64,000 nt of DNA, from positions 169,276-233,275 of the forward strand of contig DAIDHP010000004.1 of NCBI GenBank assembly GCA_027459625.1, in the 5' to 3' direction. Positions 35,354 to 44,265 of the stretch are shown piece by piece (the stretch's first letter is position 1; each line of letters opens with the position of its first letter). The notes under the pieces were generated by a model that had not been told where the DNA came from, made no database searches, and worked only from the letters and a program-made list of their open reading frames with translations. This DNA comes from Chthonomonadales bacterium (GTDB lineage Bacteria > Armatimonadota > Chthonomonadetes > Chthonomonadales > CAJBBX01). The position numbers and the translations under genes were made by a program.

Positions 35354-36337
35354 ATGGACGATGTCACTCAGATCATGCCCAACCAGGGAAATATTGAAGA
35401 ACCCACGCAAATTGGAACCGTGAAAATCTGTCCCGTTTGCCAGACTACCAATCCGGGATTGGAGACGTACTGCTCCGAATGCGGGTTTCTGCTGGATTCA
35501 CATCCGGATGAATCCGCCATCATGCCGACTGAGGACGAGGATACGCTCTGTCTTATCGAGCGAAAATCCGGACGCAAGTTCAGACTGTATGACGGGGATA
35601 ATTCGGTTGGACGCGAAAACTGCGATGTCTTGCTGGCGGATAGCTCCGTGTCACGCAAACACGCTCAAATTCATGTGGAGGGATGCCATGTTACTGTGAC
35701 GGATATCGGCAGCACCAACGGCACCATGGTGAACGATGTCCGCTTGAATACAGGCTCCGCAGCGGATGTGAACGATGGAGCCGAGATTCGATTCGGAGCG
35801 GTCTCTCTCATTATGTCGATGCACGGGGAGATTCCCGATACGGTTGAGGATGCATCCGTATCGGATTTCAATGCCGATAAAACACTTGTAGGCGACGCGC
35901 CGAATACGCCGATCCCCGTTTTAACGCAGACGGCACCCCTCTCCCCGATCCGAGTGGGGGAAGGGGAGGTTGTGGCGAAATTGGTTCGCGCGGATGACAT
36001 GGGCGGTGATATACTAATGTCCGAAGGCGAATTTACCATTGGCAGAAAAAAGGAAAACATGATCGTGATTTCCAATGATCCTTTTATCTCCGGCAAGCAC
36101 GCTGAGGTGACTTTCATGAGTGGTGTGTGCCTTTTGAAGGATGTGGGCAGTTCAAATGGAACCCTCGTTAACGGATCGAAGCTTGAACCGCAGGAGCCGT
36201 TGGAATTGCACGATGGGGATGAGATCGTATTCGGTAAGACGCAATATCGCTTTGAAACGGGAAAAGATAACACCGAGGCGGAACCGGAGGCTCCTTTGGA
36301 TGCACCGAACGAGCCTGGAGAGAGCGAGCAACCATGA
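35354..36337 (+). CDS. Zinc-ribbon protein with two FHA domains
   Basis: The protein has 327 residues, all cytoplasmic. A zinc ribbon at Cys26-Cys43 (CPVCQ and CSECG) is followed by FHA 1 (about 75-155: SVGREN, SRKH, STNGTMVN) and FHA 2 (about 215-300: TIGRKK, SGKH, SSNGTLVN). Both FHA domains keep the phosphothreonine-contact Arg, Ser/Gly-x-x-His and Asn residues. The N terminus carries TQIM (Thr5) and TQIG (Thr18), and the linker KTLVG (Thr176), so the protein may itself be a kinase substrate, as Odhl/GarA-type FHA proteins are. Its stop overlaps the PP2C start (ATGA). Confidence 0.88.
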   Translation: MDDVTQIMPNQGNIEEPTQIGTVKICPVCQTTNPGLETYCSECGFLLDSHPDESAIMPTEDEDTLCLIERKSGRKFRLYDGDNSVGRENCDVLLADSSVSRKHAQIHVEGCHVTVTDIGSTNGTMVNDVRLNTGSAADVNDGAEIRFGAVSLIMSMHGEIPDTVEDASVSDFNADKTLVGDAPNTPIPVLTQTAPLSPIRVGEGEVVAKLVRADDMGGDILMSEGEFTIGRKKENMIVISNDPFISGKHAEVTFMSGVCLLKDVGSSNGTLVNGSKLEPQEPLELHDGDEIVFGKTQYRFETGKDNTEAEPEAPLDAPNEPGESEQP

Positions 36338-37206
36338 CTCCTGAAACAAATCAGCAAGAGGAAGAAGAGGAGCGTGAGATCACCGCGCGCTTTTCCACGG
36401 ATGAGTTGGTGAAAGGCTGGCAGGAGAGAGAGCCCAAGCAGCCCTGCGCCACGCCGGTCATTGTCTTCGGCGCACGAACGGACCTTGGAAGAGTTCGCGA
36501 GAACAACGAGGATAAGTTTGATTTCTACGAACCCGAGGATCCCACGATCCTCGCCACCAGAGGTTCCTTCTACGCCGTGGCGGATGGAATGGGCGGACAC
36601 GCTGCCGGGCAGATTGCCAGCGAACTCGCATTGAAAAACATGCTCGCCGCCTACTATAACAGTGTTGCGGACGATGTGCCCTCCGCGTTGCGCGAGGCGG
36701 TGACCATCTCAAACGACACCGTGTTTAATATCGCCGCGATGATCCCGGGCAGAACGGGAATGGGCACCACATTAACCGTGTTGATAGTCATCGAGGATCG
36801 TTGTTTCGTGGCGCAAGTCGGCGATAGTCGCGCCTATCTTATTCGAAACGGCGAGATCAGGCAGGTCACAGAGGACCACTCCTGGGTGGCGGAGCAGGTG
36901 CGAAGAGGCGGCATGACGGAGGAGGAGGCTGAAGCGTCTCCTTATCGAAACGTCATCACGCGATGCATCGGCACCCAAAGGGATACGGTACCGGATATAT
37001 TCGACGAGGACGCAATGGAGGAGGATGTGTGGGTTCTCTGCTCCGACGGCTTGAGCGGGCATGTGCATGCGGATGAGATATTGAAAATCGCCGGCTCTCA
37101 CTGTCCAAGCGAGGTTTCCAGACAATTGATAGAGCTTGCGAACTCAAGGGGGGGGCGGGATAATATCACCACCATGATTGTTAAAATCAAGGAGGTCATA
37201 AAATGA
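36334..37206 (+). CDS. PP2C-type Ser/Thr protein phosphatase
   Basis: The enzyme has 290 residues. After an acidic N-terminal extension of about 45 residues comes the PPM/PP2C fold: RENNEDKF with metal ligand Asp60, AVADGMGGHAAG (Asp84, Gly85), GMGTTLTVL, QVGDSRAYLI, VLCSDGLSGHV (Asp228) and GRDNITTMIV (Asp276). It would remove phosphate from Ser/Thr of proteins phosphorylated by the kinase encoded at 38161. No transmembrane helix is present, unlike PstP. It is translationally coupled to the FHA protein upstream. Confidence 0.94.
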   Translation: MTPETNQQEEEEEREITARFSTDELVKGWQEREPKQPCATPVIVFGARTDLGRVRENNEDKFDFYEPEDPTILATRGSFYAVADGMGGHAAGQIASELALKNMLAAYYNSVADDVPSALREAVTISNDTVFNIAAMIPGRTGMGTTLTVLIVIEDRCFVAQVGDSRAYLIRNGEIRQVTEDHSWVAEQVRRGGMTEEEAEASPYRNVITRCIGTQRDTVPDIFDEDAMEEDVWVLCSDGLSGHVHADEILKIAGSHCPSEVSRQLIELANSRGGRDNITTMIVKIKEVIK

Positions 37207-37308
37207 GGCGAACCATTCGAAGAAAAAGCGAAAAGTGATGGATTCCGTCTTCAAAGGATTGAAACAATCCGTGAAAACGCAATGTAATACCATTTGGAAG
37301 GGAAAAGT

Positions 37309-38022
37309 GTGATTATTTTGGAACATGCTGGTGAGTCATTGGACATGAATGGCGTGGCGGGATGGAATCGCCAAACCATAGAGAAGTTTTTGCAATCGTG
37401 GCTTCGGCACAAGCCTGAGAGCGCCGGTTTGCAACTCTCCTCCGAAGGGTGGGCGAGAATTTCAGACTTGATTGCGGCTTTCGAAAATCAAGGGATCGAT
37501 GTCAGCAAGGAGACGCTGGAAAGCATCATTCGCACCGATTCCAAGCGGAAATTCGAGATGGAAGGGGAAAGAGTTAGGGCGAGATACGGTTATTCCATAA
37601 AGTTCGAAACAAAGCCTCATCCCGGAATGCCTCCGGCGGTTCTCTATCACGCTCTTCCGGCGCGTTTTGTACCGCGCGTATTGGAGTTTGGGATAAAGCC
37701 TATAAAAAGACAGTTCGTGCATCTCTCCCCGGAACGAAAGGATGCGATAGAGATATCGGGTCATGCCAAGAGCCCGTCCATCTTGTTGAAAATCGCCGCT
37801 CACAAGGCTTACGAATCTGGAGTGGCGTTCTACCCGCGCGGAAAAGGGGTTTGGCTGAGCGAAGAGATTCCTGCGGAGTTTGTAACGGTTTATCAAGCGC
37901 CGAAAAACACGCCGAGTGAGAAGTCGGAAACTTCGCCTGCAAACAAGGGTCGTGCACCGGAACTGCGAAGCAGAAGGAGAGGCATGGGGTTTCTGAAAAA
38001 ACCCCGTGATTATGACCGATAA
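37309..38022 (+). CDS. kptA: RNA 2'-phosphotransferase (Tpt1/KptA family)
   Basis: The enzyme has about 237 residues from a GTG at 37309 with GGAAGGG upstream; TTG 37294 and ATG 37345 are alternatives. It has the N-terminal winged-helix part with FLQSWLRHKPESAGLQLSSEGW carrying the catalytic Arg-His, then KRKFEMEGERVRARYGYSI with the third Arg (the usual GHS is GYS here). The NAD-binding half has VLYHALP, FVHLSPERKDAIE and YPRGKGVWL. The family removes 2'-phosphates from RNA ends or splice junctions, or transfers ADP-ribose. Its position between phosphatase and kinase genes is unusual. The C terminus is a basic, low-complexity tail. Confidence 0.88.
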   Translation: MIILEHAGESLDMNGVAGWNRQTIEKFLQSWLRHKPESAGLQLSSEGWARISDLIAAFENQGIDVSKETLESIIRTDSKRKFEMEGERVRARYGYSIKFETKPHPGMPPAVLYHALPARFVPRVLEFGIKPIKRQFVHLSPERKDAIEISGHAKSPSILLKIAAHKAYESGVAFYPRGKGVWLSEEIPAEFVTVYQAPKNTPSEKSETSPANKGRAPELRSRRRGMGFLKKPRDYDR

Positions 38023-38160
38023 TATAAAACGATCGGCGAAGTTTTCTTTCGTCATTTCGATATAGCTCATGAAAGGCATGCATTGCACTATTATTTCGAG
38101 ATATGGGTCCCGGAATGGAATGTTTATCAAGGTTGATGGACTGATTGGTGATGAAAAGTA

Positions 38161-39996
38161 ATGTCGGAAATCCTTGGCAACAAATATAAAATTGTTCGAG
38201 AAATCGCTCGATCAAATGATGTGGTATACGAAGCGACCAATATCCAAAACGGTCGCCGAGTCGCCCTAAAGGAGTTACTGATTCCGGCGAATTTGGTTGG
38301 CAAGGATCGCAGGGATCGGATCGAGCGTTTCAACAGGGAGGCTCGCGCCACGCATCGTTTGAATCATCCCAATATCGTTACGGTGTATGATTACGGCGAG
38401 GAGAATGGCAGATACTATATCGCAATGGAGTTTCTGGAGGGAAACACCCTTCGCAATATCCTGCAGCAGCGAACCGCCCTGTCTGTGAAGGAGGCGGTGG
38501 ATATCACCTCCCAACTCTTATCCGCCTTGAGCCATGCGCACTCCCACAAGGTGATTCATCGAGATATAAAGCCCGACAACATGTATATTCTTCCAAGCGG
38601 ACAGGTCAAACTGACGGATTTCGGCATAGCCCGCTTAACGGAGGAGGCGAGCCTTACGGCTGACGGTCAGATATTCGGAACTCCGAGCTATATGTCGCCG
38701 GAACAGATCGTAGGTGGCGCCTTGGATGAGCGTACGGATATCTTCTCCACCGGCGTGCTGCTTTATGAGATGATCGCCGGGCGCAAGCCCTTCGTCGGCG
38801 ACAGCGTGGTGACCATCACCTACAATATCATGCATAACGACCCTCCGCGCATCCCCGGAATCTCCAATTCCCTGGAGATGGTTATCAACCACGCTATGGC
38901 AAAGGAGCCCCTCAGGCGATATTCCAGCGCGGATGAGATGCGAAGAGACCTAATGAGGGCCGATGTCTCTATGAACGCCATGGCCTCTCTCTCCGCTCCC
39001 ATGCAGCCTCTCGGGGGTGGGGCGTCTTTACCGCAAGTCCCTTCAAGCATCTCGCCGATGCCCTTGAATACACCTTTTTCCTTAAGCAATCCCTTGGCGC
39101 CTCCGGGCTCCGTGCCCCCTGTGTATTCGAATCCATACAATGGCGCCGGGGGCGTGTGTCACCCATCAGGTATCTATCAAAGCGCAGCCCCCACCCTTTA
39201 TCCTGGGCAGGCGGGGTTCGCACCGGGTCCGTTGCCTGCAGGGGGTGTTCCTTTTGCGACGGCCCCACCGCCGCTGCCGCGCCATCACAAGGATTTTCAG
39301 CTTTCGGACAATGCCCGAACGGCGTTGTACGTCCTCATGCTGATTCTATTCATTTCCGGGGCTTTACTCGGTTTGATATATCTTTTTAATGCGGCGTATG
39401 CTAATAGTCAAGCGCAACAAGAGTTACAATCATTAACAAATACTTACAACGACGGTGTTCAAAGATATCAGATGGGGGATTATCAGAATGCAGCCAGAAG
39501 ATTCCAATATGTGATTAATCACGCGGCGGAATCGATGCAGAACTTAAAATACAGTGCCAGAACCGCGCTGGCTCAAACGCTTAACAGCGAGGGTGTGCTA
39601 GCCTTCCAAACCCGACAATATTCCGACGCTGAACAGTATTGGGACGATGTATTGGCTCTTTACAATGAAATGCCGAACAATTTGAGCTCCAATGACCAAA
39701 AGATAATGCAGCAGGTGCAGGATAATTTAAATCAGATCCCCTCGTCGACGGGGGCGAATTCGGATAATCCCCAAATAACTATCAATCCCCCACCGGGCGC
39801 CTCCTTGAATTCGGAATTGGAGCAGGCGTGGCATGATTATCACCAGGGGGAGAGGGATTTTGCGAACGGAAACTATGACGCGGCGCAACGGGATTGGCTG
39901 AATGCGATACAGGATGCGCCGGGAAGCCAGCCTGCGATACAGGCGGCGAATAAACTAATGGATATTCCTCCCGTGCCGCCCTCCTCCGGTTTTTGA
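38161..39996 (+). CDS. Membrane Ser/Thr protein kinase with extracytoplasmic TPR
   Basis: The kinase has 611 residues. The kinase domain (8-265) has Lys37 in VALKEL, HRDIKPDN (Asp135, Asn140), DFG at 153-155 and a MSPEQ element. The glycine-rich loop is replaced by REIARSNDVVYEA, without the GxGxxG glycines. A Pro/Gly-rich juxtamembrane linker (275-375) leads to one transmembrane helix (about 387-410) and an extracytoplasmic region with TPR-like repeats (about 425-600), instead of the PASTA repeats of PknB. It probably supplies phosphothreonine for the FHA proteins upstream and is opposed by the PP2C. PBP2 follows 49 bases downstream. Confidence 0.93.
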   Translation: MSEILGNKYKIVREIARSNDVVYEATNIQNGRRVALKELLIPANLVGKDRRDRIERFNREARATHRLNHPNIVTVYDYGEENGRYYIAMEFLEGNTLRNILQQRTALSVKEAVDITSQLLSALSHAHSHKVIHRDIKPDNMYILPSGQVKLTDFGIARLTEEASLTADGQIFGTPSYMSPEQIVGGALDERTDIFSTGVLLYEMIAGRKPFVGDSVVTITYNIMHNDPPRIPGISNSLEMVINHAMAKEPLRRYSSADEMRRDLMRADVSMNAMASLSAPMQPLGGGASLPQVPSSISPMPLNTPFSLSNPLAPPGSVPPVYSNPYNGAGGVCHPSGIYQSAAPTLYPGQAGFAPGPLPAGGVPFATAPPPLPRHHKDFQLSDNARTALYVLMLILFISGALLGLIYLFNAAYANSQAQQELQSLTNTYNDGVQRYQMGDYQNAARRFQYVINHAAESMQNLKYSARTALAQTLNSEGVLAFQTRQYSDAEQYWDDVLALYNEMPNNLSSNDQKIMQQVQDNLNQIPSSTGANSDNPQITINPPPGASLNSELEQAWHDYHQGERDFANGNYDAAQRDWLNAIQDAPGSQPAIQAANKLMDIPPVPPSSGF

Positions 39997-40045
39997 ATGA
40001 GAAACGGTTACCCCGCCCCGTTAGCAATGGACATGGATAAGTGGA

Positions 40046-42013
40046 ATGATTGAAAAACCCGAGCAACCGCCTAATTTGATACGCGTTAAAACTTTTCTCG
40101 TCTTGGTTATTATTGGAGCGTTTATACTCTCCGGCAGATTATGGTATTTGCAGATAGCACATGGGGAGGATCTTTATGAGATCTCCATGAATAATCAGTT
40201 GCGAATTATCCGCAGAATAGCGCCTCGCGGAGAGATCGTGGACGCCGAGGGGGATATCCTCGCCACGAACCATAATGAGATCATGGTTTCAGTGGCTCCG
40301 GATATCATGCAGAAAAATCCAGGCATGCTCAACATCCTCGCGAAGCTTTTGCATACGGACCCTCAGAGTATTAAAGCCATGGTGGAGAAGAACAAGATCG
40401 ATTCATACGATCCCGTCCGCGTTGCGGATAATATTGATTTGGCCACCGCCACCTGCATCGAGGAGCGTAAGACAAGTCTGCCGGGCGTAATCGTCTCGTC
40501 CGAACCGGTGCGCTACTATCCGAATGGTCCTCTCTTCGGCCATATCCTCGGTCAAATGGGTCAGATACAAAGGAGCGAACTGAACCATAGTCAGTACAAA
40601 GGTTACCGCCCGGGGGATTATTGCGGTAAGCTGGGATTGGAGCGGGCGTATGACACCTATCTTCATGGGACGGATGGAGGAAGAATCATTCAGGTGGACG
40701 CTCGCGGCAGAATGATGAGGCAACTCGGCGAGACAGATCCCATAGTTGGCGATACCCTCACGTTGAACATTAACAAATCCGTACAGGAAGCGGCGTATAA
40801 TGGATTGATGGCTCAGGTGGCGAAGGGGCATCCTGGGGCCGCTGTGGCGCTCGACCCCAATAACGGCGCGGTGATCGCCTTGGTGAGCGCACCGTCGTAT
40901 GATCCCAACCAATTCGCCCGAGGGATATCGTTCAAGAACTGGAACGCCATCAGCAATAACCCTTTGAAGCCTCAGATCAACCGGGCTGTCAGCAGCGCCT
41001 ATGCGCCAGGCTCCACTTTCAAAGTCGTCGTTTCAAGCGCCGCTTTGAACACCGGAACGATTACCCCCTCCACGACCTTCGTATGCCATGGGGTTATGTG
41101 GCTGGGTAAGTGGCCCAAATATTGCTGGAAACGCAGCGGGCACGGACCGCAGGATTTGATTCAGGCGATTGCACACTCTTGCGATATTTATTTTTACCAT
41201 GTCGGATTGCTGCTGGGTCCGGATAAAATCGCGCAATACGCCAAGCGGTTTGGACTTGGCAAAAAGACCGGGGTGGATTTGGCGCGCAAAGGGGATTTGC
41301 AAATTGAAAGAACTGGTACGGTTCCATCCCCTGCGTGGAAGAGAAAGTATTTCCACCAGAGTTGGGTGGAGGGCAATACCGTGGATTACGCCATCGGTCA
41401 GGCTATGCTCACCTGTACGCCGATCCAGATGTGCAACGTGGTCTCCGCGATCGCCAACGGGGGCACGCTTTATCGACCTCAAATCGTTCGCACCATCACT
41501 CAGTATGACCGTAATAATCAACCCGACATAGTGCATGAGATGGAGCCTGAAGTGATAGGCGAGGTTGGTTTGTCACCGCAAACAATAAGCATCGTGACAC
41601 AGGGTATGGAGGCGGTGATGCAGCCAGGCGGCACGGGTGTGAACAGCCGCATTCCGGGGATTACCATTGCGGCGAAAACAGGGACCGCGCAAATGCTTTC
41701 ACATGGAAGACTGGTGGATAATTCGTGGTTTGTCTGTTTCGCACCTGTCGATCATCCGAAGATCGCCATATGCGTCTTTGTGCAAGGAGGAGGGGAGGGC
41801 GGTGTGACCTGCGCCCCGATAGCGAAGAATATGATGGAAGCCTATTTCAATATCGCAAAACCCGCACCCAATGCTGTCAACAAACAATCTGTCCGAACCG
41901 CAATTCGACGACACATCTCCATGAAATCGTCATCCCGCGTCGTGCGGCACCCGAAAAGTCCTAAGAAGCCTGTTATAACGACACCCGCTATGAATTCGAC
42001 TGGTGGCTTTTAA
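40046..42013 (+). CDS. mrdA: Penicillin-binding protein 2 (class B transpeptidase)
   Basis: The enzyme has 655 residues. It has a cytoplasmic tail and anchor helix (13-31), a pedestal domain with RIAPRGEIVDAEGDILATN, and a transpeptidase domain with S-x-x-K at Ser313-Lys316 (APGSTFKVV), S-x-N-equivalent SCD at 368-370 and KTGTA at Lys534. The C terminus has a basic tail rich in Ser, Arg and Lys. It crosslinks peptidoglycan during elongation, usually with RodA, which is not in the window. Its place behind the Ser/Thr kinase resembles actinobacterial pbpA. The 3' end overlaps the convergent phoU by 26 bases. Confidence 0.92.
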   Translation: MIEKPEQPPNLIRVKTFLVLVIIGAFILSGRLWYLQIAHGEDLYEISMNNQLRIIRRIAPRGEIVDAEGDILATNHNEIMVSVAPDIMQKNPGMLNILAKLLHTDPQSIKAMVEKNKIDSYDPVRVADNIDLATATCIEERKTSLPGVIVSSEPVRYYPNGPLFGHILGQMGQIQRSELNHSQYKGYRPGDYCGKLGLERAYDTYLHGTDGGRIIQVDARGRMMRQLGETDPIVGDTLTLNINKSVQEAAYNGLMAQVAKGHPGAAVALDPNNGAVIALVSAPSYDPNQFARGISFKNWNAISNNPLKPQINRAVSSAYAPGSTFKVVVSSAALNTGTITPSTTFVCHGVMWLGKWPKYCWKRSGHGPQDLIQAIAHSCDIYFYHVGLLLGPDKIAQYAKRFGLGKKTGVDLARKGDLQIERTGTVPSPAWKRKYFHQSWVEGNTVDYAIGQAMLTCTPIQMCNVVSAIANGGTLYRPQIVRTITQYDRNNQPDIVHEMEPEVIGEVGLSPQTISIVTQGMEAVMQPGGTGVNSRIPGITIAAKTGTAQMLSHGRLVDNSWFVCFAPVDHPKIAICVFVQGGGEGGVTCAPIAKNMMEAYFNIAKPAPNAVNKQSVRTAIRRHISMKSSSRVVRHPKSPKKPVITTPAMNSTGGF

Positions 42014-42671
42014 CTAATTGTATGAGATCGCCTGTTTCGACGTAATGAACTCGCTCTGCGATATTGACCGTATGATCCGCGATACGCTCTAGATAGTGCG
42101 CCACGAAAAGAAATTGAGAAGCCTGGATTACCGCATCGGGATCGCGCTTCATCGCTGCGAAAAGCTGCGCTTTGATCTTGCGATAGATATCATCCACTTC
42201 ATCGTCAGCGGTGATGACTTTGTCCGCAAGTTCGAGATCGTGATTGACAAACGCGGTTAACACCTCCGTGAGCATGGTTCTCACGGATTGCGCCATGCGC
42301 GGTAGGTCCACAAGGGGTTTGTAAAAGGAGTCCTTCGCCAGATCTCGCGCCACCTTGGCGATGCAGACCGCATGGTCGCCAATGCGTTCGATATCGGTGA
42401 TCACCTTGAACGCCGTGCCGATAAGTCTTAAATCACGAGCGATGGGCTGTTGCAGGGCAATCAGGCGGATGCACTCCGTCTCAATGCTGATGTCCATTGC
42501 GTCCACATTGTCATCCGTCTTGATGACCTCTTCCGCGAGTTGGACATCGAGTTCTGTCAAAGCTTCCATGGCCATGGCGACCATCGAATCGGCAACACTG
42601 CACATTTCGAGGAGTTTGCCGCGCAGGTTCTGAAGTTCCGCTTCAAATTGTGTTCGTGTCATTGTCGCCAT
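41988..42671 (-). CDS. phoU: Phosphate transport system regulator PhoU
   Basis: The protein has 227 residues from the ATG at 42671 (GGAAAGGG upstream); an in-frame ATG further upstream is less likely. It has two three-helix PhoU repeats with the E/DxxxD-type metal-binding motifs: ETECIRLIALQQPIARDLRLI with IGDHAVCIA in the first, and HYLERIADHTVNIAERV in the second. PhoU restrains PhoR/PhoB signalling and Pst transport when phosphate is plentiful. No pst genes are in the window. It is transcribed against PBP2. Confidence 0.95.
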   Translation of the reverse strand: MATMTRTQFEAELQNLRGKLLEMCSVADSMVAMAMEALTELDVQLAEEVIKTDDNVDAMDISIETECIRLIALQQPIARDLRLIGTAFKVITDIERIGDHAVCIAKVARDLAKDSFYKPLVDLPRMAQSVRTMLTEVLTAFVNHDLELADKVITADDEVDDIYRKIKAQLFAAMKRDPDAVIQASQFLFVAHYLERIADHTVNIAERVHYVETGDLIQLVKSHQSNS

Positions 42672-42833
42672 GACGATACCCTTTCCAATCCCTTGAAATG
42701 ATTTGTGATTTATCTCTTCCCTCAATAATCCAATGAGGATTTCGCGAGGCGAAGAGTTTAGGAATAATACAATTGCATATCCTATGATAATACACCAGAT
42801 TTGAGGGATATCGTCATGCGTGCGTGAAATTTT

Positions 42834-42905
42834 ACAAAAACTTAATATTCCACCCCTTCACCGACCCAATGGTTCCATGGGAACGTTGGATCGGTGAGAT
42901 GGTGG
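42834..42905 (-). terminator. Terminator behind sugar-isomerase gene
   Basis: A long stem (CCACCATCTCACCGATCCAA side against CCACCCCTTCACCGACCCAA side, with a few mismatches) is topped by GTTCC/GGAAC. On the minus strand it is followed by TAAGTTTTTG, so it terminates the leftward transcript from 43939. Confidence 0.7.
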
Positions 42906-42934
42906 ATTTAGCCATTGCGCCAAAGCTTTAGCCT

Positions 42935-43939
42935 TTATTTATCGAAGTTGGAGTCGAATGCGAATTCCGACGCCTTGAAGTCGCACTTCCTTACGAACGC
43001 CGCCGACTCCGTTGCGCCATGCTCGCGATCCATCCCGCTATCCTCCCATTCCACTGAGAGCGGTCCTTGATAGCCGATGTTGTTCAGAGCTCGAATGATC
43101 TCCTCGAAATTGATGCATCCATGTCCGAGCGAGCGAAAATCCCAGAATCTTTCAGGGTTGCCGAAACCGGTGTGACCGCCAAAAACACCGATCGGCTTTG
43201 GAACGGATGACCAATATACGTCCTTCATGTGCACATGGAAAATTCGATCGCCGAACTCATACAGGAACCGCACGTAATCCACTCCCTGATATCCCAGATG
43301 GCTGGGATCGAAGTTGAACCCGAACTCCGGTCGGTTGCCCAAGGTCTCAAGCGTTCTTTTCGCAGTGGCGATGTCAAAGGCGATCTCAGTCGGGTGCACC
43401 TCAAGACCAAACTTCACCCCGTTTTCCTTAAAGACATCAAGGATGGGATTCCATCTTTCCGCTAGAAGTTCGTATCCCTTCTCGATCTGCCCCGGCACGA
43501 TTGGGGGGAAGGAGTACAGGAGGTGCCAAATGGAGGAACCGGTGAATCCGTTCACGATGCTCACTCCCAAATTCTTCGCAGCGATCGCAGTTCGCTTCAT
43601 CTCCTCCGCCGCGCGCATGTTAACCTCGGCGGGTACGCCGTTTCCGTAAACAGCTGGAGGAAGTATCGCCTTATGCCGCTCATCGATAATATCCAAAACG
43701 GCTTGCCCTACGAGATGGTTGCTAACCGCCCATACTTTCAAACCGTGCTTTGCAAGGATTTCATGCCTGGATCGGCAATAGGCTTGCGCATTAGGACCAG
43801 TCGCTTCGACCACGTCGAAGTGGTCACCCCAGCATGCTAGTTCCAAACCTTCATAACCGAATTTCGCCGCTTTTTCCGCCACCGTTTCAAGGGGTAAATC
43901 CGCCCATTGTCCGGTAAATAGAGTCACAGATCTGCCCAT
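42935..43939 (-). CDS. Sugar phosphate isomerase/epimerase-like TIM barrel (xylose isomerase-like)
   Basis: The protein has 334 residues. It has an AP-endonuclease-2/xylose-isomerase-like TIM barrel with [15 protein letters not shown], the metal-ligand region [32 protein letters not shown], and [14 protein letters not shown] near the C terminus. It likely isomerises or epimerises a sugar or sugar derivative released by extracellular hydrolases. It faces the Tat-exported Gfo/Idh oxidoreductase across a shared intergenic region, a frequent pairing in Planctomycetes and Armatimonadota. It starts at the ATG at 43939 with a GGAG-type site upstream. Confidence 0.88.
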   Translation of the reverse strand: MGRSVTLFTGQWADLPLETVAEKAAKFGYEGLELACWGDHFDVVEATGPNAQAYCRSRHEILAKHGLKVWAVSNHLVGQAVLDIIDERHKAILPPAVYGNGVPAEVNMRAAEEMKRTAIAAKNLGVSIVNGFTGSSIWHLLYSFPPIVPGQIEKGYELLAERWNPILDVFKENGVKFGLEVHPTEIAFDIATAKRTLETLGNRPEFGFNFDPSHLGYQGVDYVRFLYEFGDRIFHVHMKDVYWSSVPKPIGVFGGHTGFGNPERFWDFRSLGHGCINFEEIIRALNNIGYQGPLSVEWEDSGMDREHGATESAAFVRKCDFKASEFAFDSNFDK

Positions 43940-44265
43940 AAGTTCAGTCTCCTTAATTCAGAGGGTATAGTAACGCTGGGATTGCGCATCCATCCCAAGC
44001 ATCTTCACGCTGTGGTCATTTTAACACATACGAAAGTGTATGTATAGTGGAGTGTGAACGATAAATGCGTGTTTTTTTCAAATGCGTGGTAGGAATCCTT
44101 GATTTCCTGTCGAATCCTGTTCTATCTTAGAGATAATTGTAAAATTCAATTTGGAACCACGGTGTTATGAAACACTAAGTCGGATGTTTTCCAGCAAGAG
44201 GCTTTGCAGTTTCCGGTCTAATATGCATCTCAATTTTCCAATTTTACCGAGAGGAGGAAGAGTTT
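43940..44265. other. Divergent intergenic region with palindrome
   Basis: This 326-base gap lies between two sugar-metabolism genes. It has a palindrome ACATAC-N6-GTATGT (44026-44043), placed between weak TATACA and TAAAAT boxes on the minus strand. GTGTT/AACAC around ATGA (44163-44176) is a second, shorter inverted repeat on the side of the oxidoreductase gene. Confidence 0.4.
44026..44043. promoter_or_regulatory. Operator-like palindrome ACATAC-N6-GTATGT
   Basis: This is a perfect 6-bp inverted repeat with a 6-base centre, located about 85 bases upstream of the isomerase start and within its possible promoter spacer. It is a candidate site for a dimeric repressor; no regulator gene is adjacent. 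Confidence 0.35.
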
